From Mesocentrotus franciscanus (Eukaryota > Echinodermata > Echinoidea > Camarodonta > Strongylocentrotidae): DNA of 64,000 nucleotides. The position numbers and the translations under genes were made by a program. Positions 24,001 to 37,400 of this stretch are shown here, piece after piece. Where the stretch lies: assembly GCA_037976565.1 (NCBI GenBank), contig CP137682.1, positions 22,868,800 to 22,932,799 on the forward strand, given 5' to 3'. The notes below the pieces were generated by a model, which had not been told where the DNA came from, searched no databases, and worked only from the letters and a program-made list of their open reading frames with translations. Each line of letters starts with the position of its first letter. Positions within the stretch are counted from its first letter, which is position 1.

Positions 24001-27000
24001 TCAGGTATTATCAGCATTTTGGTATACAATATTGGCTACCCCCCCCCTCCCTTTCAGACTGCCAAAATTCATTGTATACATGTAGCTAGATACAAAAACA
24101 GTATATGTACAAATGTAGTTACATCTGTATACATGTATATATATACATGTATATATACTTTTTCTGTTGTCTGAATATTGTATAAAAGACTTTGTGTAGC
24201 AAACAAATGTTTGAGCATCATTTTGAAAAGAAAACTAAATATCTCATTATAAAGAAGATATTATTGAAAAGTGAAAGATACATATAGTCCATTAGATTTT
24301 AATAACTAAGCTTGAAAATAATATTGTCATTTGAGAATGAGAAGGGCCTTAAGTCTAATGTTGTATAATAGACTTAAGGGCCTTCTTATCCTCAACTGAC
24401 AGTATGTTCATCAAAGTAAATTTATGTTGATAAAGGTGAAGAAAATGTGATGAAAATTGTGTACAGGTAGTATACAATATGATTTTTTCATTATTCATGA
24501 ATCATGCAAGTTGTAACTTCCTTCTTCTTATCTTCTCTTTCTTCTTATCTTCCTGTAACTGTCTTTACCTTACCTTATCTTTATATTTCCTCTGTCCTCT
24601 GTTGTTGAGAATGTATGTACAATGTTTTTTTAATAAAAAATAAGTTTGTATCTTGTTTATGCTATGTATTTATTTGGGGATCATTCTCATCAAGCCATTT
24701 TTGGCTTTCATGATTCCCCACTTTTAATCTTATGTTGATAATGAACAAAAATGTATATACTTTTGATGTTTTTTAAAAGAGAGTGAAAATAAATGAAATA
24801 AAATGAAATGAAATGCTTAAAAAGCAGATAACGTACATTTGTAGTATTTCTCTTCCATTATTGTAAAAACCAAATAAATAGTAAATTCATGATGATATTG
24901 TACAATGTACGCATACATGTATATAAACATGCTCTCTTTTGCAGTCACAGCATTTACCAGCAATTGTATTATATTCTATTCATTTATTCTGATTTATGAT
25001 ACGATACATAAATTTATCAAATTGCAATCGTGTTCCAATCAATTTTAAATTGATGCAAAAAGTATATTACACCAAAGCTCTGTGTGACACAGCATCTGTT
25101 TGCATGTAGTCTTTGAGTAAACTGACAAACATACCGATCCTGCGTAGAGTATTGAGCGGGGGCCATGCTTCATTGCTTGTTCAAATATTGATATGGCAGA
25201 GAGACTAGAGACCTCAAAGTAAATAAGATTGCTGGTAATAATATTGATGATATGCGGTGATTGTCCTGGGTGATTGATAGAAGTGCTGACTGACAGCCTG
25301 TTCGGACTAGAAGATATCATACGAAAAACGTTGAAAGAAACGTTGTATACAGAGTCATTGTATAGGGAAAGGAGCGTACAGACTAGAAAACAGCATTGTA
25401 TTAAGAATGTTGTATAAAAGAAACCAGTTTTGAAGAGGTTGGAGGACATGACAGCTGGCCAATCATCAGTGCTTGCTCAAAATAAGCCAAACCATACGTT
25501 TTGATACAACAGAACCCTGATTTTCATTCGAAACGATGCTCGAACACGCCTTTCGATATACATGTATGACATTTTGGTACATGGCGTTCAATACATTTTT
25601 TGTATCTAGCTATACAATAATTTTCAGTGGTCTGATTGGGGGAGGGATGAGAATGCAAACATTTGAACTCTCTTGAGAGCTCTGCAATATCTTTTCTTTA
25701 CATAGAGTTCAAACTCTGGTTCATGAATTTGCAAAGAGTAGAATAATGTACTCTGTATACAGACATTAATAAATGAAAGATGGACCTGCATGTATGCCCA
25801 TGGAGCGATAAATTAATCTAGACTAATAGTGCAACAACATACATGTAAGGGGGGGGGGGATATGAAGTATAATTGTTGTATTGTTCATATATACATTACT
25901 GTACCTTTGTAAATTGACCCTTTTAGCCTTGTGCTGCTGGTCGATCATTATATACTAATAAATAAATAAATAAATAATTTATTTTTCAAAGACAAAATTG
26001 ACAATTAGGGCAGAAGTCCACCAAGATTAAGAACCTTAGGGTGGTATTCTCGAAAGTGGACTAACTTTAGTCCATGGTTTTAATCCTCCGACTAAGTATG
26101 GAATGCCAAGTGTCCATATGAATATATTTTTGAATAATTTGATATGTCTCTAAATTACCATGATAACATAATTATTTCATAGTTATATTGTTGTTTATTA
26201 ATTATGTTATTACATATTATTTTAATTCAGTGACAGATTAAATTATTCAAAACATATTCATATGGACACTTGGCATTCCATAAATATTCAGAGGATTTTA
26301 CCATCGACTAAAGTTAGTCCGCTTTCGAGAATACCACCCTTACGCTTTTTTTAGTAGTTGCAAAATAAGGTAATGATTCTGACGATTGTTATATTTAGAG
26401 TTCAGTTATAATAATAAAATCAAGTAATTTAATTGACACAAATGTATGAAGTTGAACATTACAATAATATCTTTATCACCATGAGTGATGGAACATGCCC
26501 ATAGTCTAATAAAACTACGCATTGCATTTTTTTTTCTGAGATTTTCAGATTTTCATATAATTTCTCTTTGTATGTTGCAGTACAAAGGACAAGTGAGGTT
26601 TACATGTACCTCTCCCGACCTCAGTTTACTGACACCTGTCGCGATACTCGCCCAAGATCAAGGAGAAACGATGGTATTGGTCACAGGAACCCTTCTTCCA
26701 AACATGATGGGTTGTCATGGCAACAGTATAAGGCTCTTGCTACCAGGAGGAAAGAAGCCCAAAGTCACACTGGGAGAATGGATGTAGAAGGGATGAATGG
26801 GAGGAGTTTTGCCTTTTCTGAGAACCTGTTCAGAACTTCTGCCGACATCCACCGCAATGAATTTGAAGTTCATCATGAACCTGATGATCATCAGAGAAGA
26901 TTCCCGCTTGATGGGTTGACTGGACAATGCAGTCCTTCCCCACTCTCATGTTCAGCACTGAACACATTCCAAAGCCAAGCTGATCCCAGTGGAGATGACA

Positions 27001-29018
27001 TAAAGCATAGTCGCAGTGCAAGAATGTCCACTCTTGTGGATGGCAACCGTGAATTTGATCCAGCGATGAATGACTTTGAAGACTGTGAGTTCAAGCAGGA
27101 ATACATGCATGATGGAAGGATCCAAAGGCCTCATCCATCTGGAACAAAGAGAGGTCATCCTTCACCATTTTACAGCCAGATTGAAGAAGGCAATGCGAGG
27201 ATAGATCTTGGGGAATTTGTGCCTCCAGGACCTACAGTAGATGGGAACACTTTAGACAACCAAACAACCTCCATATACAGTATTTCAGAATTCCAAAGAG
27301 CAGAATTCCATAGAGTTTCAAAGAGAACAAACATTCAAAGGCCGCAAGGTCCAAGGCAGGTTGGTAACAGTATTATTTCCAGAACAAATTCAAGTGATTC
27401 CGATGTTGATTTGAGCAAACACAGAATATTAAATGCTCACGGCCAAAGCCATGAGCAGCTACAGTCTGTGCTCCCAGCAGTATTGGAACAAAAACAAAGT
27501 GGTGCTCACCTGACAATTCAAAGTCTTCCACCGTCAAGTTCATCAGCATTGGATAGGACAGCCTCTGGCAACGCTTCATCCCTTGGACTGAAGCGACCAA
27601 GGAGAAAGCTGGAAACTGAGTTTTCATATTCACAGGCAACCCCAAGTGAAGAAATCAGAACAAGACAGTTTGCAAAAGGTGATGCAAAGCCCTTAAGATT
27701 AAGTGGTAGAACAGACCTAAATGTCCAACCTGATTTCCTAGGAGATGCAACAGTGCATGATCCTGTGCTCTCTTCTCTATTATTGTCAGACTTTATAGGT
27801 AGATCTGTCCAGGAAGACCAAAGGATTTCCTCTAGGCAGCTTCAGGAACCTGACTACCTGTTGATGCATCAACAAGAGGGTCACCACAGTCGGCCTAACC
27901 AAAGTGAAACTGGAAATAAGAGCTCATTTCATGGAAGTCCTGAATCATCTGAAAACTTTAGAAGTCTTTCTGTTTCTCCATCAGATGCACATGTGGTTCA
28001 CCCTCAAAGGAGTGCACCAGATGCACTTAAGTCTTCCAGACCAACGACCTTTGAATATCCTGATGGATTTGATCCAGTGCAAGATCTTCTGATGTCCTCA
28101 ACAACACAATCAATGACCAAAGGACCAACAAATGCCAAAGCAGCTTTGCATTCTATGAGAAGTCATGAGCCAAGTAGTGTGAGAACAACCAATGATTTTT
28201 ATTTTACTACCTCAAAAGGTTTATCATCGCAATATTCATCAGCAGTGTCTTCATATGCGGTACAGTCACCAGAAGTTCTTGATAAGCTGCCATTGCAGAC
28301 AACCTCTGCTCTGGAAGGACACCTTGCTCAGCATTATACAAACACGGGTTTCTCAAGTACAAATCAACAGTTAGAAAGTTATGAGAATGTACCCAGTTCT
28401 TTGAACCAAAGCGCTCATAGATCAACACATTCTGACCACTCAAAACTTGATCACCAGTCTAGCATTAAGTCTACTGCAGATGGTGATCCTCCTAAAGCCT
28501 TTAAAAGAGACTGGTACCAACTCTCTGGATCACATAGTACATCTTTTCAGCATGAAGATCTTCAGGATTGCCTCTCAGAAGGGAATGAATTACCATTCTC
28601 CTTGCAAGGGAGAAGGATAGAGCTTCAAAGAGCCATGAACTATCATTTAGAGGAGGAACCACTTCAGGATCTCTCTGCAGTAAGTAGTGGCATCTTGACA
28701 TTTATTTTGTTTGTGCTAGTCTCAATCTTGTAAACATGACTTCCGGAAATATTCAAGATTGTTAACGATCAGGAAAGTTAAATTGCTCAAGTTTGTAAGG
28801 TAATACGGCTGTACATACATGTAGTGTTTCAGTAGGTATAAACTCAGGTCATATTATTAAATTCTTTCTATCCTGTTATAAAATTGCATTTATCAACTGA
28901 TATTGTTGAAAGATATTGAATTTATGTTGCAAGAATCCCCCTCAGACTTTTCTAATATTCCTAGTTCTTTATTTATTACAAGCATCATAACCCAATCACA
29001 CTGAACATTATTATTATT

Positions 29019-29068
<50 letters not shown>

Positions 29069-32000
29069 TATCATCATCATTATCATCATCATTATTGTTA
29101 TTGGTTATTGTTGATATTTGATTTGCAGGATACATCAAGCCATGGTGATAAGATGCTGAGATGCTCTGCTGATACCGCTTCAAAGATCAGGTTTGTTCAA
29201 GGATTTCTTTAAATTACCAATATGTATAGACTGTTGTAATTTATGTTCCAGTGCTTTTGGTCTTCTTCATCTTTAATAAGCCTCCATGTAATTTAAACAT
29301 GACATGGTAAACAGCGGAAGATTGAAAAATTGCATTTGCTGTAATGCTCCCCCCCCGGGACAGTAATTAATCAAAGCAAAGATTATCCTGTCGAGCGTGA
29401 ATGCAGCCCCTGCCTTTTACATGTTGTGTTGTCAGATTTCGATGAGAGATGTGTGTACATGGAATATGTACATGTATGCATGAGAGCATCCTAAAGACAT
29501 TTATGATTGGATTGTAAGGTTGGTTAGCCTGGCATTCTAGCCTTCTGGGGAAGACTGAGATCTCATTTACCAGTAGACATGTCTGTGTACAGTACATGAA
29601 GGTGTGTGTGTGTGTGTGTGGGTGGGTGAGATAGAGAGGGGGAGAGAAAGAGAGAGAGAGAGAAAGAAGGGGGAGGAAGAGAGAGCTACATGTAAGCGGT
29701 AGATAGAGAGAGAGAGAGAGAGAGGGAGAGAATAAGAGAGGAGAGAAGAGACTAGAGAGAGAGGATGAGAGAGAGAGAGAATGAGAGAGAGAGAGAGAGA
29801 GCAAAGTGAAGAATTGAAAATGGAATAAGCAAGGGAAGACAATGTTGAAGTACATTGGAGCAGAATAAGTTGGAGAAAGAGAGAGGGGAAAAAGAGTATG
29901 AGCAAGAAAGAGAGGGAGAGATAGAGAGGGAGAATGCATATGGAGGGGGGGGGGTAGGGAGTGTGTGTGTGTGTGAGTGATATAAAGGGGGAGTCGAGAG
30001 AGAGAGAGAGAGAGAGAGAGAAAGAAGGGAAGAAAGAGTATATGAGCAAGAGAGGGAGAGAGAGAAAGAGAGGTGTTAGAGTAAGAGACAATGTGAGACA
30101 GGCAACATGATAGAAACATGGAGAGAGACAGTAGTAGAGAAAAGAGAAAGAGAGTATGATACTGATAGAGAAAGAGAGGGGGAGAAATAGAGGGAATTAA
30201 AGGAGATAGAGGGCAAGGGAAGGAAGGACGGAAGGAGAAAGAAAGAAAGAGGGGAGATAAAGGGTAAGAAGGGCAGAGATCGTGAGATGATATCAATGTA
30301 AGGAAGACATACATGTAGGAACACAATGAAAATAAAATTGAGAGTATGAATAGTAAATGTTGAATCCACGTACGGTGGAAGTTATGAATTTGACTAGCGT
30401 TATGAATTGACCACATAGCACAATTTCACAGCTATCACATATTTATCACTGATTTTTACTCCCAAATGTATAATACATGTAACGATATTGTGTATCTCTA
30501 TGTATGTGCAGAAGAAGTCTTTCAGAGATGAGTTACTCCACCAGAGGCAGCCCTCGTCGAGTCACCTCCATCTTGTGGGTATTTAAACTGTTAGACATAC
30601 TGCACAACCATCCTGTGGAAAAACATGAGGTGCTTGTTTCACAGGTTAGTTTTTTTTCCCTAGTATAAGTTCTAGCATGCCTGTCAGTCAAATATTTAAG
30701 TTACTGTTCACAGATGGATGTGGGAAGGAGGGAGGACTGACTTTTAACATGATTGAATTTGTATTGATTCTCGATATTAAAGCTAATCTTGAGCTCTGGT
30801 AATGATAGAAAATAATTTTTCACAGAATCCAACAAAACTTACACTGAATGTTCAAGTTTACACGTGCCAAACGAGTTGGGTAGAAAATGTATAGGGACTG
30901 AGTAATGAGCATAGAAAGATAAGGAAATCACATGTGCTTAACACAGGTCACTATGTGCAAATGACAGTTGTGGTTTTTATTGAAGATGATTTCCAGCAAG
31001 TTTTTGTGAGGTTGTTTTTATTTTACTGGTTCAAACAATCGATCTACTGCAGGATAAATGATCCAGAATTAAATTATAGCCGTGTTCTCTTGACATACAA
31101 TGCCAATACCAGAGCTCAAGATTAGCTTTAAAGCCTGTCTGCACTAGTTTTGCCAGGAGGGATTAGACCTCCCTGCATGGTCAGTGACAGGTAGTTATCT
31201 CATCAAATCAGCTCTCAATTAACATAAGAAAAAGGGGATCATGCGGGACCAACGGGTACCGCTTAGGCATTGTTTGCTATATAGAGGGCGCAAGTAGCTA
31301 CAAGTAGTGCAGTCCCGCTTTAAAGGCAACCAAATATTCTAGTTGTGTCCAGTTGAGATATTACATTACTTTGTCTGTTGAGAGCCAGAAAGGGATTAAT
31401 TCATATCTTTTAACTCGTAATGCCCTTTTTCCTCTCTACCAACTTTATTATTCCTAATAGCACTACCAAAGTTAATATCACTTTTCATAACAGTTTTGTA
31501 AAATATGCTCCAGTTTATAATGTACCTGATTTCATTTTTGTTGTTCCAAAATGTAACATTGTTATTATACTTTCTTTATATTGCAACATATTTATGCAGT
31601 GGCACATCAAGGATAAGAGGGCTGGGTTGGTGACTGTTTCCAAAATTTCTGTCAATAATAAAAGGATGTACATGTATCAAGTGCCCCCCTTACCCATCTC
31701 TATTACATCAATATTTATTTTTATGACAGGAGGATGGGGAAACACTTGTATTTCTCCAAAAGGGGGAACACAGGTATTTCTAAAATTCTATTTAAAATTA
31801 TAAAATGAAAAAATGGGGCAGGGGGGTGTTCTCAAACACTTTTATGTATTTCCCTAGGAAGGCCCCCCCCCTCCCATCATCAAACACTGTATTACTTCAG
31901 TATTTGGTTTCTGTTTGTATTTGTCAGGCATACTGGTTTAGGAGATGGTTGAGTAAGGTGAGATTATTGAAGATGATCCGTCAAGAGGTGAAGGATAAGT

Positions 32001-34468
32001 GGAGAAGGTGAGTAAAGGCCAGGTCAGACGTCACCGATAACAGCCATTCTACCTGGTGGTACAGTCGCTGCCCAGCAAGCAGAAGATGACAGATTCAAAT
32101 CCCGCTGGTTCCAAGACTTTTTCTGACTTTTTTCCCAATTACAAGATGGAGCATACTATCTTGATTTACTGGGTACTCCCAGGAAGCCTACCAATCAAAG
32201 CTAGCCTAATGTCCTAATAGCATACTGACAAATATTAATAAGTCAGAATTAGGAGAGCTGAGGTTTCTGTTTCTAGTACATGTATCGTGACTGTGTCATG
32301 AACAAGCCTCAACAAATTTTTTCCACAGGGGCTCTTCCAACAAAAAAAAGAGCCCCCGTGGGCCTTTTTGCGAGGGCTCTTTTAGTAATGACAGGGGCTC
32401 TTTTTTTAATACAAATTTCCATTGAATTGGTACCCATGATACTCCTAAATTCTTTGCTATTTCATCATTATCATTTATTTAAGGTGGCATTTTCCCTCTT
32501 ACAACTTTACAAGTTACATGGGGTTACTGACTTTCATTCCATGACGACAGTCAATGTGGTTGGATTATAGCTTTGTGAGCATCTCTAAATTTGTGCATGT
32601 CTGGAATGCTCCCCAGAGGAGTAGAGAGCATGCACTAGATGTTGGAATAGCAATTGACATCAGATCAGTGACAGGCCTATTAATGGTTTCATTTAGAGTG
32701 CTTGGAAACATAGTATGGAGGGCTTTATAAATGTGACTAGTATTATTATTCAATTCAGGCTATTCCATAATTTTAATTCAATTATTATTTTATAAATGTT
32801 CCAACCAACAGAGCCGTCACCTACCACAATATCTCCGTTCAGCAGAAATGCCTGTGGCAGTGGATGGCTGCAGTGCAGTCAAGAAGCAAGTCAGCTAGAC
32901 TCCTATACCAGCACCGTCTTCTATGCAAAGGACTCAGTGCATTCAGGTTTGCTGTAATGAGCAGTAAAGTCCAGGCAGTAGAGCTGGAGACAAGGCTAAA
33001 GATCACGACCCTTGCCGAATATTTCAACAAGGTAAGAATTCAAATGAGATTTTAGGTTCTAAGACACATTGCTCTGACAATAATTGCTACTCAATGAGTT
33101 TTGTATACTATGAACTTGTTAGATACTTAATTTTCTCATTCCCATGGGTTTAATGCATTCATGAATTGGCACCAATTTATCTGCAAGAACTAATCCACGA
33201 ATACAAACCCTCAAATAATCTATGGTCATCTTCACAATTAAACCTCATGTCTACTTTGGTGTCAACTCTTTCTTATGGTCATCGCTCTTTTCAGCTTCTG
33301 CTGAACTTTGGAACAAACTACCTTTAAATGTCAAAAACTGTCAAACTGTTAACCTATTCAAAACTTGTCTTAAGACACATTTATTCAAAATTGCTTTTGA
33401 TGATTAACTTACTCTGTTCACATTGATGTTTATTTCATATGTATTGTATTAATTTGTAGGTTTATTTGCACTTTTTTGTTTTGTTTAATATGTAATTGTT
33501 TATCAGTCTATTTTGTTTGTTATAGCGCTTAGAGACTTCAGTGGTAAGCACTTTATAAGCAACGTTGTTATTATTATTATTTATCAGCTGGTTTTGTAGG
33601 CAATTGGTTATACTGACTTTCTAACTTCAATTCTGGACCAAATCCTTACCCGAAACCTTACCTATGACTCAATTTCGCCCATATGCTGTAACCAAATATA
33701 TTTAAAGTGACTCGGTAACATTGCCTCAGATTCTGAAACAAAATCCTGGATTTAGCTCATGTTGCAATCATAATTATAAATCTTCAGGTCAGTCAGGAAT
33801 CCCATGACTTTTACAAGCCGATCGCCTGTCTGATTATCAAGATATTTATGATTGGAATTTGAAATTTCATTTTTCATTTTCCTAACAGTTTTGATAACAC
33901 TACAGTCTATTGGGGAAAATGAGTATGGTAGAACCGGTCACTCTAAGATTTTTACTTTTTTGAGGCACTTCATGATCATTTTGAAGCGCAATTTTTTTAG
34001 GGCTTCAATATTACACCAAATCACAGACACTGATAACACGTAGGGCCATGCATCTCAGATTTAGCATTAGGGACTTTTAGATTTGCACGACGAGAACGTG
34101 GACTGCTACGTTGACATCCTTTTAAGGCAATGTGACGTCCTTTTAAGGCACTGCCGGGCACTGCCACACAATGCCACACGTGGCAGTCCACATTCTCGTC
34201 GTGCAAATCTAAAAGTCCCTATTGTTAAACGATGCCTTTAAGGATATAAAGCCCAGAAGAAATGTCACGTTAATAAATGTTAAGTCTCTGAGAAGTGCGC
34301 ATGTTGATGACATTCATTTCATAGGAGAATCATTTCAGGTAAAGAAAGCTTGTTGGTTATGAGAGTGGAAGGTTGTAGCAGAGAAACAAATGGAGATATG
34401 AATAGAAGGACAGGGAGAAAAAGAGAGAGAGAGAGAAGGAGAAGGAGATGGAGAAGGAGAAGGAGAAG

Positions 34469-34499
<31 letters not shown>

Positions 34500-37400
34500 G
34501 GAGAGAAAAATGAGAGAGAGAAAGAAAAATGAAGAGAGAGAGAGAGATAGAAAGAGAGAGCAGAGAGATAGTGAGAGAGGGGAAGAAATAGAGGAGAGAG
34601 AGAGAGAGAAAGAGAAGAGAATGAGAATTAGAGTGAGAATGAGAGAGACAGATATGGGAGTCAGGTGGAGGGGATATAGTACAAATAAATCCTTTGTTTA
34701 TTAAAATCATCAAAACATAACGTCCAGTATCATTTTGTTTACCTAGTGGAGCGCCCTTACACAGCTGCGTAAAGAGAAGGAAGCCATCTTGGAGCAAATA
34801 GCCTATCAGCACGTCACTGTCAGAGCATTCAGTGCCTGGAAAGAAGGCTATCATGCACAGCAGAGAATGGGCATTGCAGATCTCCATTACAAGTGAGTTT
34901 TCTTTATGTCCTCTCTCCACTTATTTAAAAAAGAAATGGACATTCAATACCTTTGAAAATTAAAAACAGAATTTAGGTTAACAGTTATATGTGAGTTCTT
35001 TTCCCTACATCTCCTCAATAATTTTTAGAAAAAGAGGATTTTGTTATTATTACATGTATTATTAATAAATACTTGGCATCACCTGTGCCTGGGAGGCAAA
35101 AAGCGAACTGAAGCACTGTAACTCTCGGGTCTCTCCTCCGGTATAACTGATTGGGCATGTGCAGGTGGACCACTACACCAGGGTTTCCCCTCTTATACGA
35201 ATAGTGCAGTGGGTTCATAACGTGCAAAGGTGGTGACTCTCCTCCACATGGGGCCTACATTTACCGTCCTATCCGAGGGACGGAGTGTTTTCCACTTAAC
35301 ATAGCCTGCGTCTATGAAACATGGGAGGGGCACGTTAACACACAATGTAGGCTTCAGTCATCTGCCTGGGTTGGATTCAAACCAACGATCTTCGGTTTGA
35401 CAGGCAGACGCTTTACCGACTGAGCCAACTTGCCTACTTTCTTTGAGTTTCTTTGAGTAAAAAAAAATATCTGAAGTAATTCAATATCCAAATATGTCTT
35501 CTTTTTCAAACTACTTACATGTATTTGCATGAAGGTATAATCAAATAAATGAAAACATACATGTAATGCTATGTCAGTTGATACTTCATGTTATTGGAAA
35601 ACTTAAAAATAATAAGTCAACAACGGCATCATAACGCAAAATAAAAACAAGTTTTTTTTTTAATGTGAAAAAAGAACAGTCCATGAAACATGACCTCTGT
35701 AGTTTTGTACTGAACTCTCTACATCTACCAAATTGCCATATTTCCACATTTTATTGGAGTATGAACACTGGTGTTCTTTAATCATATCAAGTTTTCTTAG
35801 ATTTATTAATTTCATCTTTCAATATTGCTTGATTCAGAGTGGGTCTCCTGTCAAGGTCCATAGAACGCTGGAAGACCTATCTTACTCATCGGAGGAAGAG
35901 GTTTTACCAGACGGAGGTGGCAAGGGTCTACCATGAGGACAGACTGGCCAAGAGAGCTTGGGTAACCATGGCAACCATTTGGCGTGAGAGACAGAAGGCC
36001 AGGAGACAATACAGGTTAGTTGATGTACCTTCTGAAAGATGTTCATTCTGGTGAACTCTTTATATGCCTCACAAATAGTAATACAGTAATCTCCCTGTGC
36101 TTCATTGAGTTAGCTATGAGATGAATATAGTTTATACCAAAGGCTTCAAGATCATTTATCTGTTTCCAGTGCAAGATTAATCTATACCAGTGTTAAAAGC
36201 ATTGTCATGGAGCTAATCAAGTCTGTAAATTTATAATTCTGCAAAGCCATTGTGTTGCACAAAGCAATTCTTCCGTCAACGGATGCCTATATTTTTGTGC
36301 AAAATTGCACCTGTGGCAGACAAGCTACCGTGCAAACAGGCAAAGAAAGCAACTGAAGTGTTTATAGAAGAAAAGGACATTGGAATCACACTTGTTGCAT
36401 TTGGTCTCATAATGCTGCGTTTCATTATATCATGTTTTCAGGCGGTCCATACTGTGCAGGTCCTGGAGGGCATGTAGGAGTGGCATACAGATCATCAAGA
36501 TGGAAAATCTTCATGACAATGCCAAGGCTGTGGTCTTCAGGGACCGAGCAATTCTTCAGAGGTTCTTTGGCGACTGGAAGGAGAGAGCCAACGTCTCCAT
36601 GGTGACACACAGGAGGGAGAAATCACAACTCAGGTATGATAAGACTCATACCATGTTCATATTAAAGACAATAGTCGATTCCAACAAGTAAAATAATGCA
36701 TACAGTTCTGTAGATATTAACTACTTTGAGGGGCACTGTTAAAACTATTGCCCAAGTTGATCTCGAAATGCAGTCTCGATGATCACCGAGAAACTATAGT
36801 TTTAACCCTGACCCAAAAAATGAACAGTCAATATTGGTTTTGAATACTACATCCCACGTTTGGTTTCTCAAAACGGGATATTATGAGAAAATTTGCCTGT
36901 TAAAATGTCTTGATTTGTAGGAAAATTAACCAAATTAAAGAGAATTGTGTGTGTCTCATTGCGCGTATCCATTGTTAACTTCATGCGGAACTACTTTGTC
37001 CTTGCATACATGAGCAATTTGAACTATGCCCGGTCAATATTTTTCACTATACTGCCCAGCAGTCAGTAGTGAATTTCATGATTGCAGATTTGACCAATCA
37101 GAGGCCTAGAATCTTGATTGATATGTGTTATATCAGGGTCGGTATTCAATTCAATACTTAAGTCAGAGCTATATGAGTATTGTGCTAAGTCTTCTGCTTA
37201 GATAAAATACTTAGCCAACTTTGTTATTCAGTTGAAGCTTTTAGCCTTAGCATTCTACCCTAAGTTTAAGACAGTTCCTGAGTGCACTTAAACCAACTAT
37301 TTTGGAAGTCTTGATCGGCAGGCATGTGGTTATCATACCCAGTAATCTTAAGCTGCTCACAATTTTATAAGAGTGTGCATTTAATGCGTCACGTTAATTG

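Noticed and set aside
29367..30416. 349-residue minus-strand open frame
   Set aside because: It lies over GA-rich low-complexity DNA; the product is Ser/Leu/Pro monotony with no start, splice or domain support.
35360..35438. tRNA gene on the minus strand
   Set aside because: The head is tRNA-like but continues into a SINE core and tail.
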